From positions 434,001 through 498,000 of the forward strand of contig NZ_VLPK01000003.1 of the NCBI RefSeq assembly GCF_007558865.1: DNA of 64,000 nt, written 5' to 3'. Shown in pieces: positions 27,420 to 35,573 of this stretch (positions are counted from its first letter, which is position 1; the number at the start of each line of letters is the position of its first letter). Origin of the DNA: Mucilaginibacter corticis. GTDB lineage: Bacteria > Bacteroidota > Bacteroidia > Sphingobacteriales > Sphingobacteriaceae. The notes beneath the pieces are model-generated. The model had not been told where the DNA came from, did no database searches, and was given only the letters and a program-made list of their open reading frames with translations. Position numbers and translations under genes: made by a program.

Positions 27420-28127
27420 CTAACACTTCACCGTCTTTTTCTTTTTACCCAAATTACCTTTAACTTTTACTTTATCAATATAATCTGTAGCTAAAGGCAC
27501 TTTGCAGGCAGTACCTTCTTTTATTATCGTTACCGGCCCTATCCGGTTAGCAACCGCAATGGCCTCTTCAGTTAAAGCGGTTACATAACTGCCAACACTA
27601 ATAATAAAGGTATTCATGCCTGATCGTACCCTGTTTGGCGCAGTATGTATAGTTTTCTCAACCCTTGCCAATAAACCTTTTAATTGTCCTGTATCCAGTT
27701 CACTGTCCGGTTTAAGCGCTACAATATTGCTTAATGTAAACCATCCCGCTGATGCAATGTGTTCCTGCGGATTGTCTATCCACCCAACTGCCAGTTCATA
27801 CCCATAGTTACCTTCGGCAGCTACCCATGGCACAGTATAATCAGCAATATTGTTTGATACAGCTTGTTGTACCCAGGTTTGCAGGTCATCTTTTGTCATC
27901 TGTTTATCGTCGGCAACTAACCCGGCAAGGTACATGGCATCGGCATTACCTGTGGCATAAAGCTCTTTGGCTAAATGATAATCTTTTTTAATTTTTTTTT
28001 GGATGATCTTTAAATATTCAACCTTTACGCCGAAAAAAGGCTCTTTTACGCCATGCTTTAACAACACTTTTTTTATGCCTTCACTGCCGTGTGATTTCAG
28101 TTCGGCCATTACATCTTCAACAGTCAT
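27420..28127 (-). CDS. DNA alkylation repair protein, AlkD-like HEAT-repeat
   Basis: A 235-aa alpha-helical protein of the AlkC/AlkD-like DNA glycosylase superfamily: opening VMAELKSHGSEGIKKVLLKHG, then PFFGVKVEYLKIIQKKIKKD and a basic tail ending KGNLGKKKKTVKC. AlkD-type proteins excise positively charged N3- and N7-alkyl purines through HEAT repeats without base flipping. I chose the ATG at 28127 because the extension to 28190 has no family similarity. With ogt at 4.7 kb it gives two alkylation-repair genes in the window, not linked. Confidence 0.78.
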   Translation of the reverse strand: MTVEDVMAELKSHGSEGIKKVLLKHGVKEPFFGVKVEYLKIIQKKIKKDYHLAKELYATGNADAMYLAGLVADDKQMTKDDLQTWVQQAVSNNIADYTVPWVAAEGNYGYELAVGWIDNPQEHIASAGWFTLSNIVALKPDSELDTGQLKGLLARVEKTIHTAPNRVRSGMNTFIISVGSYVTALTEEAIAVANRIGPVTIIKEGTACKVPLATDYIDKVKVKGNLGKKKKTVKC

Positions 28128-28247
28128 AACAGTTTCATAATTAGCACATTTAATGTAAAAATAACATTTCTTAAAAAAAGATAGGCACACCTTTTGTTAT
28201 GATGTTGATAGTTTATTATTTTATCTATTTATCTAACATCTAAGAAA

Positions 28248-28784
28248 ATGAAACGCATATTATTGTTAATCGTAGCTGCAGTAGGTATTCATACTGCTTA
28301 CGCTCAAGACCAACCAAAAACATCGGCAGCAGACATTAAAAAAATTGTCGATACAAAAAAATTCAAGTTTAATGCTACAACCGCTACTTTGGAAGTTGAC
28401 CCTGACCATACCAGCGGATCAACAGGTGTTTCCGGAGTTCCGGATAATCATTATGATTTGACCGGGTCATACTATGCTAAGCTGACACCAGACTCAGTAG
28501 CATCTTATCTTCCTTTTTATGACAAGAGTAAAACAACAGCTGCAGGCGAAACCAGCAGTACTACTATACTGGAAGATCCCAACAAATCTTTAGCTGCTAC
28601 TTATGACTTTAAAGTAAAAGAGAAGAAAGATGGTAAAGTGGATATTACTGTAAATCCGAAAACTGATACTGATAAAGCCAGTAAATATGTTTTTGAGTTT
28701 GCACCTGATGGCACAGCAAAATTGGAACTAACTGTTAATAATTACAAGGTGATCACTTACACAGGTACCGTTACCGCGATGTAA
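28248..28784 (+). CDS. Exported DUF4251-like protein
   Basis: A 178-aa protein with a signal peptide ending TAYAQDQ. The body fits DUF4251: FKFNATTATLEVDP, then YYAKLTPDSVASYLPFYDK, YDFKVKEKKDGKVDIT and a final ELTVNNYKVITYTG. The family is Bacteroidota-restricted and of unknown function. A strong terminator follows immediately. Confidence 0.75.
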   Translation: MKRILLLIVAAVGIHTAYAQDQPKTSAADIKKIVDTKKFKFNATTATLEVDPDHTSGSTGVSGVPDNHYDLTGSYYAKLTPDSVASYLPFYDKSKTTAAGETSSTTILEDPNKSLAATYDFKVKEKKDGKVDITVNPKTDTDKASKYVFEFAPDGTAKLELTVNNYKVITYTGTVTAM

Positions 28785-28802
28785 TCGGTCATTTTAACCA
28801 AC

Positions 28803-28841
28803 AAAAAAATCCCCCACAATTAAATTGTGGGGGATTTTTTT
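28803..28841. terminator. Bidirectional intrinsic terminator
   Basis: Perfect stem TCCCCCACAATT / AATTGTGGGGGA flanked by an A-tract on the left and a T-tract on the right, so it can end both the DUF4251 gene and the convergent coiled-coil gene. Confidence 0.92.
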
Positions 28842-28852
28842 ATTTAAAGTAA

Positions 28853-29140
28853 TTAAACTTTTAAAGCTTCCTGCTCTTTTAAAGCGCTGATGTTGTTTTT
28901 ATTGCTGAAAGCATCTGTTTTACTTGCAAAGTCCTCCAACAAACCGGCTATAGTATCCAGGTTGTCTGACACACGCTGGTGCATATCAGGCAGGTCGTTT
29001 TCTAATTTTTTGTCGCCAAGATCAATATTGTCGACTTCAATTTTTGTCAGTTTGGTTATAATAGCCTGCTGGCTGTTTTTAAGGTCCTCTAATTCATGGA
29101 CTATCTTTTCCATCAATGCAAATTTCTTTAACGTATCCAT
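28853..29140 (-). CDS. Small coiled-coil protein of unknown function
   Basis: A 95-aa hydrophilic, helix-rich protein (ALMEKIVHELEDLKNSQQAI, later NLDTIAGLLEDFASKT) without cysteine or signal peptide. Heptad-like spacing of Leu and Ile suggests a coiled coil. No family recognised. It ends at the shared terminator at 28803-28841. Confidence 0.6.
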   Translation of the reverse strand: MDTLKKFALMEKIVHELEDLKNSQQAIITKLTKIEVDNIDLGDKKLENDLPDMHQRVSDNLDTIAGLLEDFASKTDAFSNKNNISALKEQEALKV

Positions 29141-29235
29141 AGGTTGTGTTTTTAGTTAATACTTCAATTACAACATCATTAACCAAAAATTGTTCCGAAT
29201 TTGGAAATATCGTTTATAACTAATAATTTAGTTAA

Positions 29236-30387
29236 ATGAAAAACCTATTCCTTCTTTCCCTTTTAAGTATAGTAATTATCAATGTTTGCAACGCGCAGCA
29301 ACCACGTAAAGCGGATGATGCCCGGTTATTAGATTATTACCAAAACCAACGCTTTGCAGACGCACTAACCTATCTTAAAAGCGTTTACACCGAACCTGTA
29401 ACCGATGCAAAAGAACTATCAAGACTGGCATATACATCAGCAATGGCACACCGACTGCCGGAGGCAGAAAGTTATTATCAACAGATGTATGATAAAGATA
29501 CAACCAATGTATCTGTAATATACAACCTGGCCAATATCAATCAGCGACGTAACAATAACTCAAAGGCCGAACTTTACTTTAAAAAGCTGGTGGTTATCGA
29601 TTCAACAAATTTTAATGCCTACAATAATTTAGCACAGCTGTATCGAGACAAAGGCGACCTGACAAACGAAACAATAAATTTTGAAAAAGCAAATCATTTA
29701 AATCCGGTTGATGCCGATGTAGCTTTTGACCTAAGCCAGGTTTATATGATGCAGGAACAATCGCCAAAGGCGGAAAAAATATTAACTACAGCTATTGCAG
29801 CCGACCCGCAAAATGTGTTGCTGCAGCAAGCTATGCTTAAACTTAATTATATTGAAGGTAAATGGCATGAAACAGTAGCCACCGGCGAACAGCTTTTGTT
29901 GGCGGGTGATAGTTCTGTTTCGACCATATCAAAATTAGGCCGGGCTTATTATCAGGTTAAAAACTATACCTGCGGTATCGCCGTGCTTACATCATTACCA
30001 GAAACAAACCAAACCGAAAACACGGCTTACACCACCGCTATTTGCTATAAGATGCTTAAGGATCAGAAAAACGCTATCCTGCATTTCAATAAAGCCATTG
30101 ATATGAGCATCTCAAAAGGCACCGCTACCTACTACAGTGAAATGGCCGACAGCTATGAAAATACCCGCCAGCTTAAAAAAGCGCAGGTCGCCTACCAAAA
30201 AGCGTTGCTGTATGATGAAAGCCCCCTAACCTATTATTACTTGGCGACATTGCTTGACACCAAACTGAATGATAAACGTAACGCGTTAAAATACTTTAAG
30301 AAATACTTGGCGGCACAACCCGGTAAAAAACAACAGGCCTATATTGATTACAGCGCGCAGAGGATTACTGCTTTAAGCAGTAAATAA
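29236..30387 (+). CDS. Exported tetratricopeptide-repeat protein
   Basis: A 383-aa protein with a signal peptide (FLLSLLSIVIINVCNAQQ) and at least six TPR-like helix pairs, for example NVSVIYNLANINQRRNNNSK, then NFNAYNNLAQLYRDKGDL and DADVAFDLSQVYMMQEQS. Probably a periplasmic protein-interaction scaffold. No operon partner is visible: the riboflavin synthase gene downstream is convergent. Confidence 0.85.
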   Translation: MKNLFLLSLLSIVIINVCNAQQPRKADDARLLDYYQNQRFADALTYLKSVYTEPVTDAKELSRLAYTSAMAHRLPEAESYYQQMYDKDTTNVSVIYNLANINQRRNNNSKAELYFKKLVVIDSTNFNAYNNLAQLYRDKGDLTNETINFEKANHLNPVDADVAFDLSQVYMMQEQSPKAEKILTTAIAADPQNVLLQQAMLKLNYIEGKWHETVATGEQLLLAGDSSVSTISKLGRAYYQVKNYTCGIAVLTSLPETNQTENTAYTTAICYKMLKDQKNAILHFNKAIDMSISKGTATYYSEMADSYENTRQLKKAQVAYQKALLYDESPLTYYYLATLLDTKLNDKRNALKYFKKYLAAQPGKKQQAYIDYSAQRITALSSK

Positions 30388-30392
30388 TTTAG

Positions 30393-30421
30393 ATAGCGAT
30401 GGGTTTTAAACCCGTCGCTAT
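30393..30421. repeat. AGCGATGGGTTTTAAA palindrome, copy 1
   Basis: ATAGCGATGGG and CCCGTCGCTAT flank TTTTAAA; almost the same palindrome recurs at 49265-49292. It lies between the convergent TPR and ribE stops and may work as a terminator hairpin. Confidence 0.65.
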
Positions 30422-30436
30422 ATATAATTATAGTAT

Positions 30437-31021
30437 TTAACGGTTCATTAACCGGGCAACATATTTGCCTATAATATCAAACTCCAGGTTCACAACCGAC
30501 CCAACCCTTACATTGTGCAGATTGGTATGCTCAAAAGTATAAGGAATAATAGCCACCGAAAAACTGTTGGCCTGCGAGTTCACAACCGTTAAGCTGATAC
30601 CGTTAACGCAGATAGAGCCTTTCTCTACGGTTACATTACCGATAGACGCGTCATATTCAAACGTATATTCCCAGCTGCCGTCAAGTTCATCAAACTGTGT
30701 ACAGATTGCTGTCTGGTCTACGTGGCCTTGTACAATATGGCCGTCAAGCCGGGCATTCATTTGCATGCAGCGTTCAAGATTTACCGGCTCGCCTGTTTTC
30801 AAATGGCCCAGGCTGGTTTTGTTCAGCGTTTCTTCAATAGCGGTTACGGTGTGTTTACCATCAGCCACGGCTACCACCGTAAGGCACACACCATTATGCG
30901 CTACCGATTGGTCTATTTTCAATTCGTTTGATATAGTCGATTCGACCGTGATGTGTAAATTACCATGTTCCGCGCGCAGGTCGGTTATTTTTCCTAATGT
31001 TTCAATTATTCCGGTAAACAT
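30437..31021 (-). CDS. ribE: Riboflavin synthase, alpha chain
   Basis: A 194-aa protein with two lumazine-binding repeats: MFTGIIETLGKI and VAHNGVCLTVVAV in the first half, GHIVQGHVD at the junction and KGSICVNGISLTVV in the second. It dismutates two 6,7-dimethyl-8-ribityllumazine molecules to riboflavin. No other rib gene is adjacent and no FMN riboswitch is seen in the short divergent spacer with the Nudix gene. A -7 box TAGTTTTG lies at 31045-31052 on the minus strand. Confidence 0.93.
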   Translation of the reverse strand: MFTGIIETLGKITDLRAEHGNLHITVESTISNELKIDQSVAHNGVCLTVVAVADGKHTVTAIEETLNKTSLGHLKTGEPVNLERCMQMNARLDGHIVQGHVDQTAICTQFDELDGSWEYTFEYDASIGNVTVEKGSICVNGISLTVVNSQANSFSVAIIPYTFEHTNLHNVRVGSVVNLEFDIIGKYVARLMNR

Positions 31022-31082
31022 ATTGCCCTTGTGGAGTTAAATTGCAAAACTAATTATATTAATTCAGGTTTATTAGTCACGT

Positions 31083-31550
31083 ATGCATATCTCTAATCAA
31101 AGCGCAGGAATTTTACTGTACCGCAACAATAACGCCCGGCTTGAAGTTTTCCTGGTGCATCCCGGCGGGCCATTCTTTAAAAACAAGGATGAAGGCGCCT
31201 GGTCTATCCCCAAAGGCGAGTTCCTGGATGATGAGGACCCGCTGCTGGCCGCACGGCGCGAATTTTTAGAAGAAACAGGCCAAAAGCTGGTGTCCGATAA
31301 ATTTATTGCGCTATCGCCTATCAGACAAAAAAGCGGTAAAACAGTAGTCGCCTGGGCAGTTGAAGGTGATATTGATCCGGTTGCGATTGTAAGCAACCTG
31401 TTTGAAATAGAATGGCCGCCCAAATCAGGCAAACAAGCCAGCTTTCCCGAGGTTGACCGTGGCGGTTGGTTTAGCTTTGATGAGGCTAAGATAAAGATCA
31501 ACCCTGCGCAGGTAGCGTTGATTGATGAGTTGGTTTCAGTGTTGAAATAG
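31083..31550 (+). CDS. Nudix hydrolase, diadenosine-polyphosphatase-like
   Basis: A 155-aa Nudix protein with a canonical box GEFLDDEDPLLAARREFLEE (residues about 49-68, followed by TG). The start AGILLYRNNNARLEVFLVHP and the WSIPKGE segment resemble MutT/Ap4A-hydrolase types and predicted NTP pyrophosphohydrolases. It carries the intact Glu cluster that the other Nudix protein of this window partly lacks. Confidence 0.86.
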   Translation: MHISNQSAGILLYRNNNARLEVFLVHPGGPFFKNKDEGAWSIPKGEFLDDEDPLLAARREFLEETGQKLVSDKFIALSPIRQKSGKTVVAWAVEGDIDPVAIVSNLFEIEWPPKSGKQASFPEVDRGGWFSFDEAKIKINPAQVALIDELVSVLK

Positions 31551-32066
31551 ATATATAGTAATTGAGATGATCCGTCCGCTCAATCGCCGCGGGTATGCTT
31601 TGTTCTTTTCCTTGATGAAAAGAACCAAAAATCAAGTCAGCAAAGAGGCTTCTTTGCGCTCATAGCCTTTGCCCGGCAGTACAGGTAAAACCTCGGGCCG
31701 CGCCTCTTTTGCCCCGCTATCGCACCCACACCTCCCACGCTTCAACAAAACCTGCGAATGCCAGTTCCTACGCACAAAGCCACCATTGTTTTACCTTCCC
31801 CCACCCGAAGCTTTTTTGCTGACATTTCTGTTATAAACAATGATTTCGTATCTGAATAAAATTAAAAAAAGGAGTGTAAAGGCCTGCCAATTCGCCGGGC
31901 CGGGAGTATGGCCTGTGCGGATGAAGCGATCGAATTGGCTTGATGTTTGGTTACTTTGCATCTAAGGTAAAGTAACTGGCCTCCGCGGCCAAGGGCGGAC
32001 TGCTTATCTCAATGTGCACTGTATCCGGTATAAGCAAGAATAATCCAATTCTTTGAAAATTATAAA
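31551..32066. repeat. 516-bp non-coding intergenic element with nested hairpins
   Basis: The spacer between the convergent Nudix and accC stop codons has no credible gene. It contains three inverted repeats: 31599-31630 (TTGTTCTTTTC with GAAAAGAACCAA), 31886-31939 (GCCAATTCG with CGAATTGGC) and 31950-31976 (GTTACTTT with AAAGTAAC). The words CTTTGTTCTTTTCCTTGATG and TTGGTTACTTT are, from memory, frequent intergenic sequences in related genomes, so I read this as an interspersed repeat of REP/MITE character. Confidence 0.65.
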
Positions 32067-33545
32067 CTAAAACACTCTCCTATTCTTAACCCAATTCGAC
32101 ACCCCATCAACCGAAACATCAACCGTATTTTTGGTAGCGCTTAACAGTCGCTCCATTACCAAAGCAGCAATTAAAGCCTCATCTTCATTACCGGTGTGCA
32201 ATACTTCAGGTGTAAAGTATTTCTTTACAAAATGGGTATCAAAATTACCCGATGTAAAAGCCTTATGCTGCATTACAAATTTACCGAAGCCGAGTGTGGT
32301 GGTGATGCCCGTTATCTGGTATTCGTTTATGGCGCGTACCATGCGTTCTATCGCCTCAGCACGGTCTTTACCGTAGGCGATCAGTTTGGCAATCATCGGA
32401 TCATAATAGATCGGGATCTCCATACCTTGTTCAAACCCATCATCCACCCTGATACCCGGGCCTTTTGGGGTGATGTAACTTTGCAGTGTGCCGATATCCG
32501 GAAGGAAATTATTGGCAGGGTCTTCGGCGTATACGCGTAGTTCTACGGCGTGGCCTATTATTTCCAGGTCGTCTTGCTTAAAGCTGATGGCCTCTCCCCT
32601 CGCAATTTTTATTTGTTCTTTTACCAGGTCAATACCGGTTATCAGTTCTGTCACCGGGTGCTCCACCTGCAGGCGGGTATTCATCTCCAGGAAATAAAAG
32701 TTAAGCTTATCGTCCATGATAAACTCGACCGTACCCGCACCGGTATAATTTACTGACCGTGCCACATCCACCGCGCATTTACCCATAGCCTTGCGGATCT
32801 CGGGGGTTAATATAGCCGATGGCGCTTCCTCAATTACCTTTTGATGCCGGCGCTGTACCGAGCAATCGCGTTCAAACAGGTGGACGATATTGCCGTGCGT
32901 ATCGCCCAGTACCTGGATCTCGATATGTTTGGGTGATGATACATATCGCTCAATAAAAACAGAACCATCGCCAAAAGCCGATGTAGCTTCTGAAACAGCC
33001 AGTTGCATTTGTTCCTCAAAATCGGCCACGATATCAACAATACGCATGCCTTTACCGCCGCCACCAGCCGCCGCTTTTATCAGGATGGGGAAACCAACCT
33101 CAACCGCACGTTTTTTTGCTTCATTTACGTCAGTGATCGCCTCTTCGGTACCGGGTACCATTGGGATATTGTATTTCATAGCCGCAGCCTTGGCCGACAG
33201 TTTATTACCCATGATCTCCATAGCTTCGGGCGATGGGCCAATCAAAGTCAGTCCAGCCTCACGCACCTGCCGGGCAAAAGCGGCATTCTCACTTAAAAAA
33301 CCATAGCCGGGATGAATACCCTCCGCGCAGGTTTGGCGGCAGGCATCAATGATCTTTTGGCCAACTAAGTAGGATTGGTTTGATGGGGCCTCGCCGATAT
33401 ATACAGCCTCGTCGGCGTAACGAACATGAAGCGCGTCCCTGTCGGCAGCTGAATATACCGCCACGGTTTTAATGCCCATCTCGCGCGCCGAACGCATTAC
33501 TCTTAAAGCGATCTCACCCCTGTTGGCGATCAGTATTTTTTGCAT
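32067..33545 (-). CDS. accC: Acetyl-/acyl-CoA carboxylase biotin carboxylase subunit
   Basis: A 492-aa biotin carboxylase with ATP-grasp motifs: KILIANRGEIALRVMRSA, HPGYGFLSENA, the glycine loop KAAAGGGGKGMR, the lysine/Glu site in YFLEMNTRLQVEHPVTE and ERDCSVQRRHQK. It carboxylates biotin on a carrier protein using ATP and bicarbonate. There is no BCCP domain or neighbouring accB, so it could belong to acetyl-CoA or propionyl-CoA carboxylase; the extra C-terminal 40 residues lean to the acyl-CoA type. A leaderless-type promoter precedes it. Confidence 0.9.
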   Translation of the reverse strand: MQKILIANRGEIALRVMRSAREMGIKTVAVYSAADRDALHVRYADEAVYIGEAPSNQSYLVGQKIIDACRQTCAEGIHPGYGFLSENAAFARQVREAGLTLIGPSPEAMEIMGNKLSAKAAAMKYNIPMVPGTEEAITDVNEAKKRAVEVGFPILIKAAAGGGGKGMRIVDIVADFEEQMQLAVSEATSAFGDGSVFIERYVSSPKHIEIQVLGDTHGNIVHLFERDCSVQRRHQKVIEEAPSAILTPEIRKAMGKCAVDVARSVNYTGAGTVEFIMDDKLNFYFLEMNTRLQVEHPVTELITGIDLVKEQIKIARGEAISFKQDDLEIIGHAVELRVYAEDPANNFLPDIGTLQSYITPKGPGIRVDDGFEQGMEIPIYYDPMIAKLIAYGKDRAEAIERMVRAINEYQITGITTTLGFGKFVMQHKAFTSGNFDTHFVKKYFTPEVLHTGNEDEALIAALVMERLLSATKNTVDVSVDGVSNWVKNRRVF

Positions 33546-33550
33546 AAAAA

Positions 33551-33579
33551 CAAATGTAGCAGATTTGATTAAACGACAA
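33551..33579 (-). promoter_or_regulatory. Promoter of accC, leaderless configuration
   Basis: Minus strand: TTG at 33577-33579, 18-nt spacer, perfect -7 TACATTTG at 33551-33558, then 5 nt to the ATG at 33545. Confidence 0.62.
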
Positions 33580-33616
33580 TGGAAAGCTCATTTTTTGTAA
33601 CCGGATTTTTGACTAA

Positions 33617-33656
33617 CAAAAATGCCTTCCGTTTTATCCGGAAGGCATTTTTTTAT
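33617..33656. terminator. Intrinsic terminator of the cytochrome gene
   Basis: Stem AATGCCTTCCG / CGGAAGGCATT around a TTTTATC loop, with T-runs on both strands. It lies 15 bp past the stop codon of the minus-strand dihaem cytochrome gene. Confidence 0.88.
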
Positions 33657-33670
33657 TATTTCTTATTAGC

Positions 33671-34192
33671 TTAGCGGCCACCACCTTGTGGTGCAGGCTG
33701 GCCGGCCGGGGCACCCATACCCGGTGCCGGCGGATGCGGCGCATCACCACGCTTAGGCCATATTGCTGTCTCTAAATGCGCAACCCCATTGTGGCAGGTA
33801 TAGCAATTAACGCTACTCAATTTAGCTACGCCCAGGCTATCTTTCTCGCCTTTAAAATATTTTTTGTTCAGTTTGGCTGCCATCACATACATTTCGCGCG
33901 CCATTTGTTTTTCGGGCTTGGCATCACTTGCAAAATTCATCCCTTTACCGTCGGCATTACGCTCGTGGCAAAAATTACATTTTACACCTAAGGCTGCTGC
34001 CCAGTTATCCATGATATGATCTACCTGTTTAAAAGTTAATTTTTTTGGCAATACCTTTAAATTGGTTATCGGCGGGTCAACACGTTGCTGTTGCGGCGGT
34101 TGCTGTATAAACGTCATTGAAGCCAGGACGATCATTCCCGAAAACAACCCTATGGGAATAAAGAGCTTTTTATTAAAATGCATGTTTGTCAT
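33671..34192 (-). CDS. Dihaem c-type cytochrome of the CytoC_RC-like family
   Basis: A 173-aa periplasmic or membrane-anchored protein: hydrophobic N-terminus (KLFIPIGLFSGMIVLASM), first haem motif CNFCH at about residue 77 and second CYTCH at about 134, and a Pro/Gly-rich tail. The spacing with NLKVLPKKLTFKQVDHIMD and FASDAKPEKQMAREMYVMA matches the family named after the photosynthetic reaction-centre cytochrome subunit, found widely in non-phototrophs. It should be a client of the ccm system. Upstream ATGs at 34192 and 34183 are both possible. Confidence 0.8.
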   Translation of the reverse strand: MTNMHFNKKLFIPIGLFSGMIVLASMTFIQQPPQQQRVDPPITNLKVLPKKLTFKQVDHIMDNWAAALGVKCNFCHERNADGKGMNFASDAKPEKQMAREMYVMAAKLNKKYFKGEKDSLGVAKLSSVNCYTCHNGVAHLETAIWPKRGDAPHPPAPGMGAPAGQPAPQGGGR

Positions 34193-34259
34193 ATTTAAGT
34201 CACCTAAATTAGCCGATTCTTTTCAATGTTCCAACAATTATTTGAATGTATTGTGTTTA

Positions 34260-35102
34260 TTACACATCAAAATTTTTAACTAATTCTTCGCTCAACGTCC
34301 ATAATTGATTGCGCGCATCTGCATCGTCGGCAATAGCGGCAACTTTAGCTACATTCTTCTTTACAAAATATTGGCCGCTTTTGCTATCCAGCTTATTCTC
34401 AGTCGCCAGGTACACAGATGTTTCAGCGCCTTTTTCAGGTGTGATCATAAATGGAGTCGCCAGTGAAAAAATTAATTTTAACCGCCCTGTAAGTTTGGAG
34501 TTAAATTGTGTCTTCACAACGCCGGGATGCAGTGCATAGGCGGTAACCCCTTTTGCAGCATAGCGCTCGGCTAATGATTTTGTGAAATAAATATTGAAAA
34601 GTTTACTGGTACCGTACGCTTTCATTCCCGAATAGCTATCCGGGTTTTGTAGTTGGTCAAACCGGGGTTTGCCCATTTTATGCATATCAGAACTCACGTT
34701 GATAATACGCGCATGGCCGCGCTCCAGCAATGGGATTAACCGTTTGGTCAGCAAAAAATGTCCCAGGTGATTTAAAGCGAAGGTCATTTCAAAACCGTTC
34801 TTACTTAAAGTAAAATCATTAAACATACCGCCGGCATTGTTTATAAGCACGTTTATGTTGAATAATTTGGAGTGCAACTGATCAGCAGCGGTTAAAACAC
34901 TTTCAAGATCGGTAAGGTCACAATGAACTATAAAGATGTTTTTGTTCCCCGTTTGTTTGATGATCTCTTGCTTAAGGCCCTCACCTTTTTGCACATCCCG
35001 CACCAGTAAGTAAAGTGTATGTTTTCTTTCGGCCAAAGCAAACGCCGTAGCCTCGCCAATGCCTGATGTTGCACCTGTTAATACGGTAGTTGTAATTGCC
35101 AT
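34260..35102 (-). CDS. Short-chain dehydrogenase/reductase
   Basis: A 280-aa Rossmann-fold SDR similar to retinol-dehydrogenase-like members. Motifs: TGATSGIGEATA (NAD(P) loop), NVLINNAGG, INVSSDMHKM and the catalytic YGTSK (Tyr and Lys). Substrate cannot be deduced. It is transcribed divergently from blaI with 104 bp between the start codons, so the BlaI-like operators at 35166-35202 could also affect it. Confidence 0.87.
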   Translation of the reverse strand: MAITTTVLTGATSGIGEATAFALAERKHTLYLLVRDVQKGEGLKQEIIKQTGNKNIFIVHCDLTDLESVLTAADQLHSKLFNINVLINNAGGMFNDFTLSKNGFEMTFALNHLGHFLLTKRLIPLLERGHARIINVSSDMHKMGKPRFDQLQNPDSYSGMKAYGTSKLFNIYFTKSLAERYAAKGVTAYALHPGVVKTQFNSKLTGRLKLIFSLATPFMITPEKGAETSVYLATENKLDSKSGQYFVKKNVAKVAAIADDADARNQLWTLSEELVKNFDV

Positions 35103-35151
35103 GCTGTTAAATTATGTTAAAATGGCTAATAAACTGTTAAATTATTAAAAA

Positions 35152-35159
35152 TAAATTTG
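35152..35159 (+). promoter_or_regulatory. -7 box of the blaI-M56 operon
   Basis: TAAATTTG, a perfect TAnnTTTG, ends 6 bp before the first operator dyad. No clear -33 TTG is present upstream. Confidence 0.5.
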
Positions 35160-35165
35160 GACAAT

Positions 35166-35180
35166 TACGAATAGTTCGTA
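35166..35180. promoter_or_regulatory. BlaI-like operator 1
   Basis: Perfect inverted repeat TACGAA-TAG-TTCGTA directly downstream of the -7 box, where a bound repressor would block initiation. BlaI/MecI dimers recognise TACA-type dyads of similar size. Confidence 0.7.
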
Positions 35181-35181
35181 G

Positions 35182-35202
35182 ATTTACGAAACAATCGTAA
35201 AT
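35182..35202. promoter_or_regulatory. BlaI-like operator 2
   Basis: Perfect inverted repeat ATTTACGA-AACAA-TCGTAAAT ending 4 bp before the blaI ATG. It shares the half-site TTACGA with operator 1, consistent with autoregulation by two repressor dimers. Confidence 0.7.
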
Positions 35203-35206
35203 AGTT

Positions 35207-35569
35207 ATGGAAAAATTATCAGTACAGGAAGAAGAAGCCATGCAAGCCGTATGGCAATTAGGCGAAGGATTTATTAAAGATTTTTTGGATGTAATGCCCG
35301 AGCCGAAACCACCCTACACTACCCTGGCATCAACCATTAAAAACCTGGAACGCAAAGAATTTTTATCGGCCGAAAAAATGGGCAACTCGTTTCGGTACAA
35401 AGCAGCTATAAAAGAAGAAGAATATAAAAAACGCTTTATGAGCGGTTTTGTAAGCGATTATTTTGAAAACTCATATAAAGATCTGGTTACCTTTTTCGCC
35501 AAAAACAAAAAAATAAGCGCCAGCGAATTAAAAGAGATCATTAACCTGATTGAGAACCCTAAATCCTGA
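35207..35569 (+). CDS. BlaI/MecI/CopY-family repressor
   Basis: A 120-aa winged-helix repressor: LSVQEEEAMQAVWQLG, then YTTLASTIKNLERKEFL as the recognition region and a C-terminal dimerisation helix ending LKEIINLIEN. Such repressors are inactivated by cleavage triggered by the partner membrane protease. The M56 gene starts 4 bp after its stop. Two dyads upstream of its ATG are the likely operators. Confidence 0.93.
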   Translation: MEKLSVQEEEAMQAVWQLGEGFIKDFLDVMPEPKPPYTTLASTIKNLERKEFLSAEKMGNSFRYKAAIKEEEYKKRFMSGFVSDYFENSYKDLVTFFAKNKKISASELKEIINLIENPKS

Positions 35570-35573
35570 AACC

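Noticed and set aside
32890-33306. 138-codon frame antisense to accC
   Set aside because: Shadow of the biotin carboxylase gene; Ser/Ala/Pro-rich and without motif or signal peptide.
32067-33545. Call as a propionyl-CoA carboxylase alpha chain
   Set aside because: There is no biotin-carrier domain; the general biotin carboxylase call is safer, though the acyl-CoA type remains possible.
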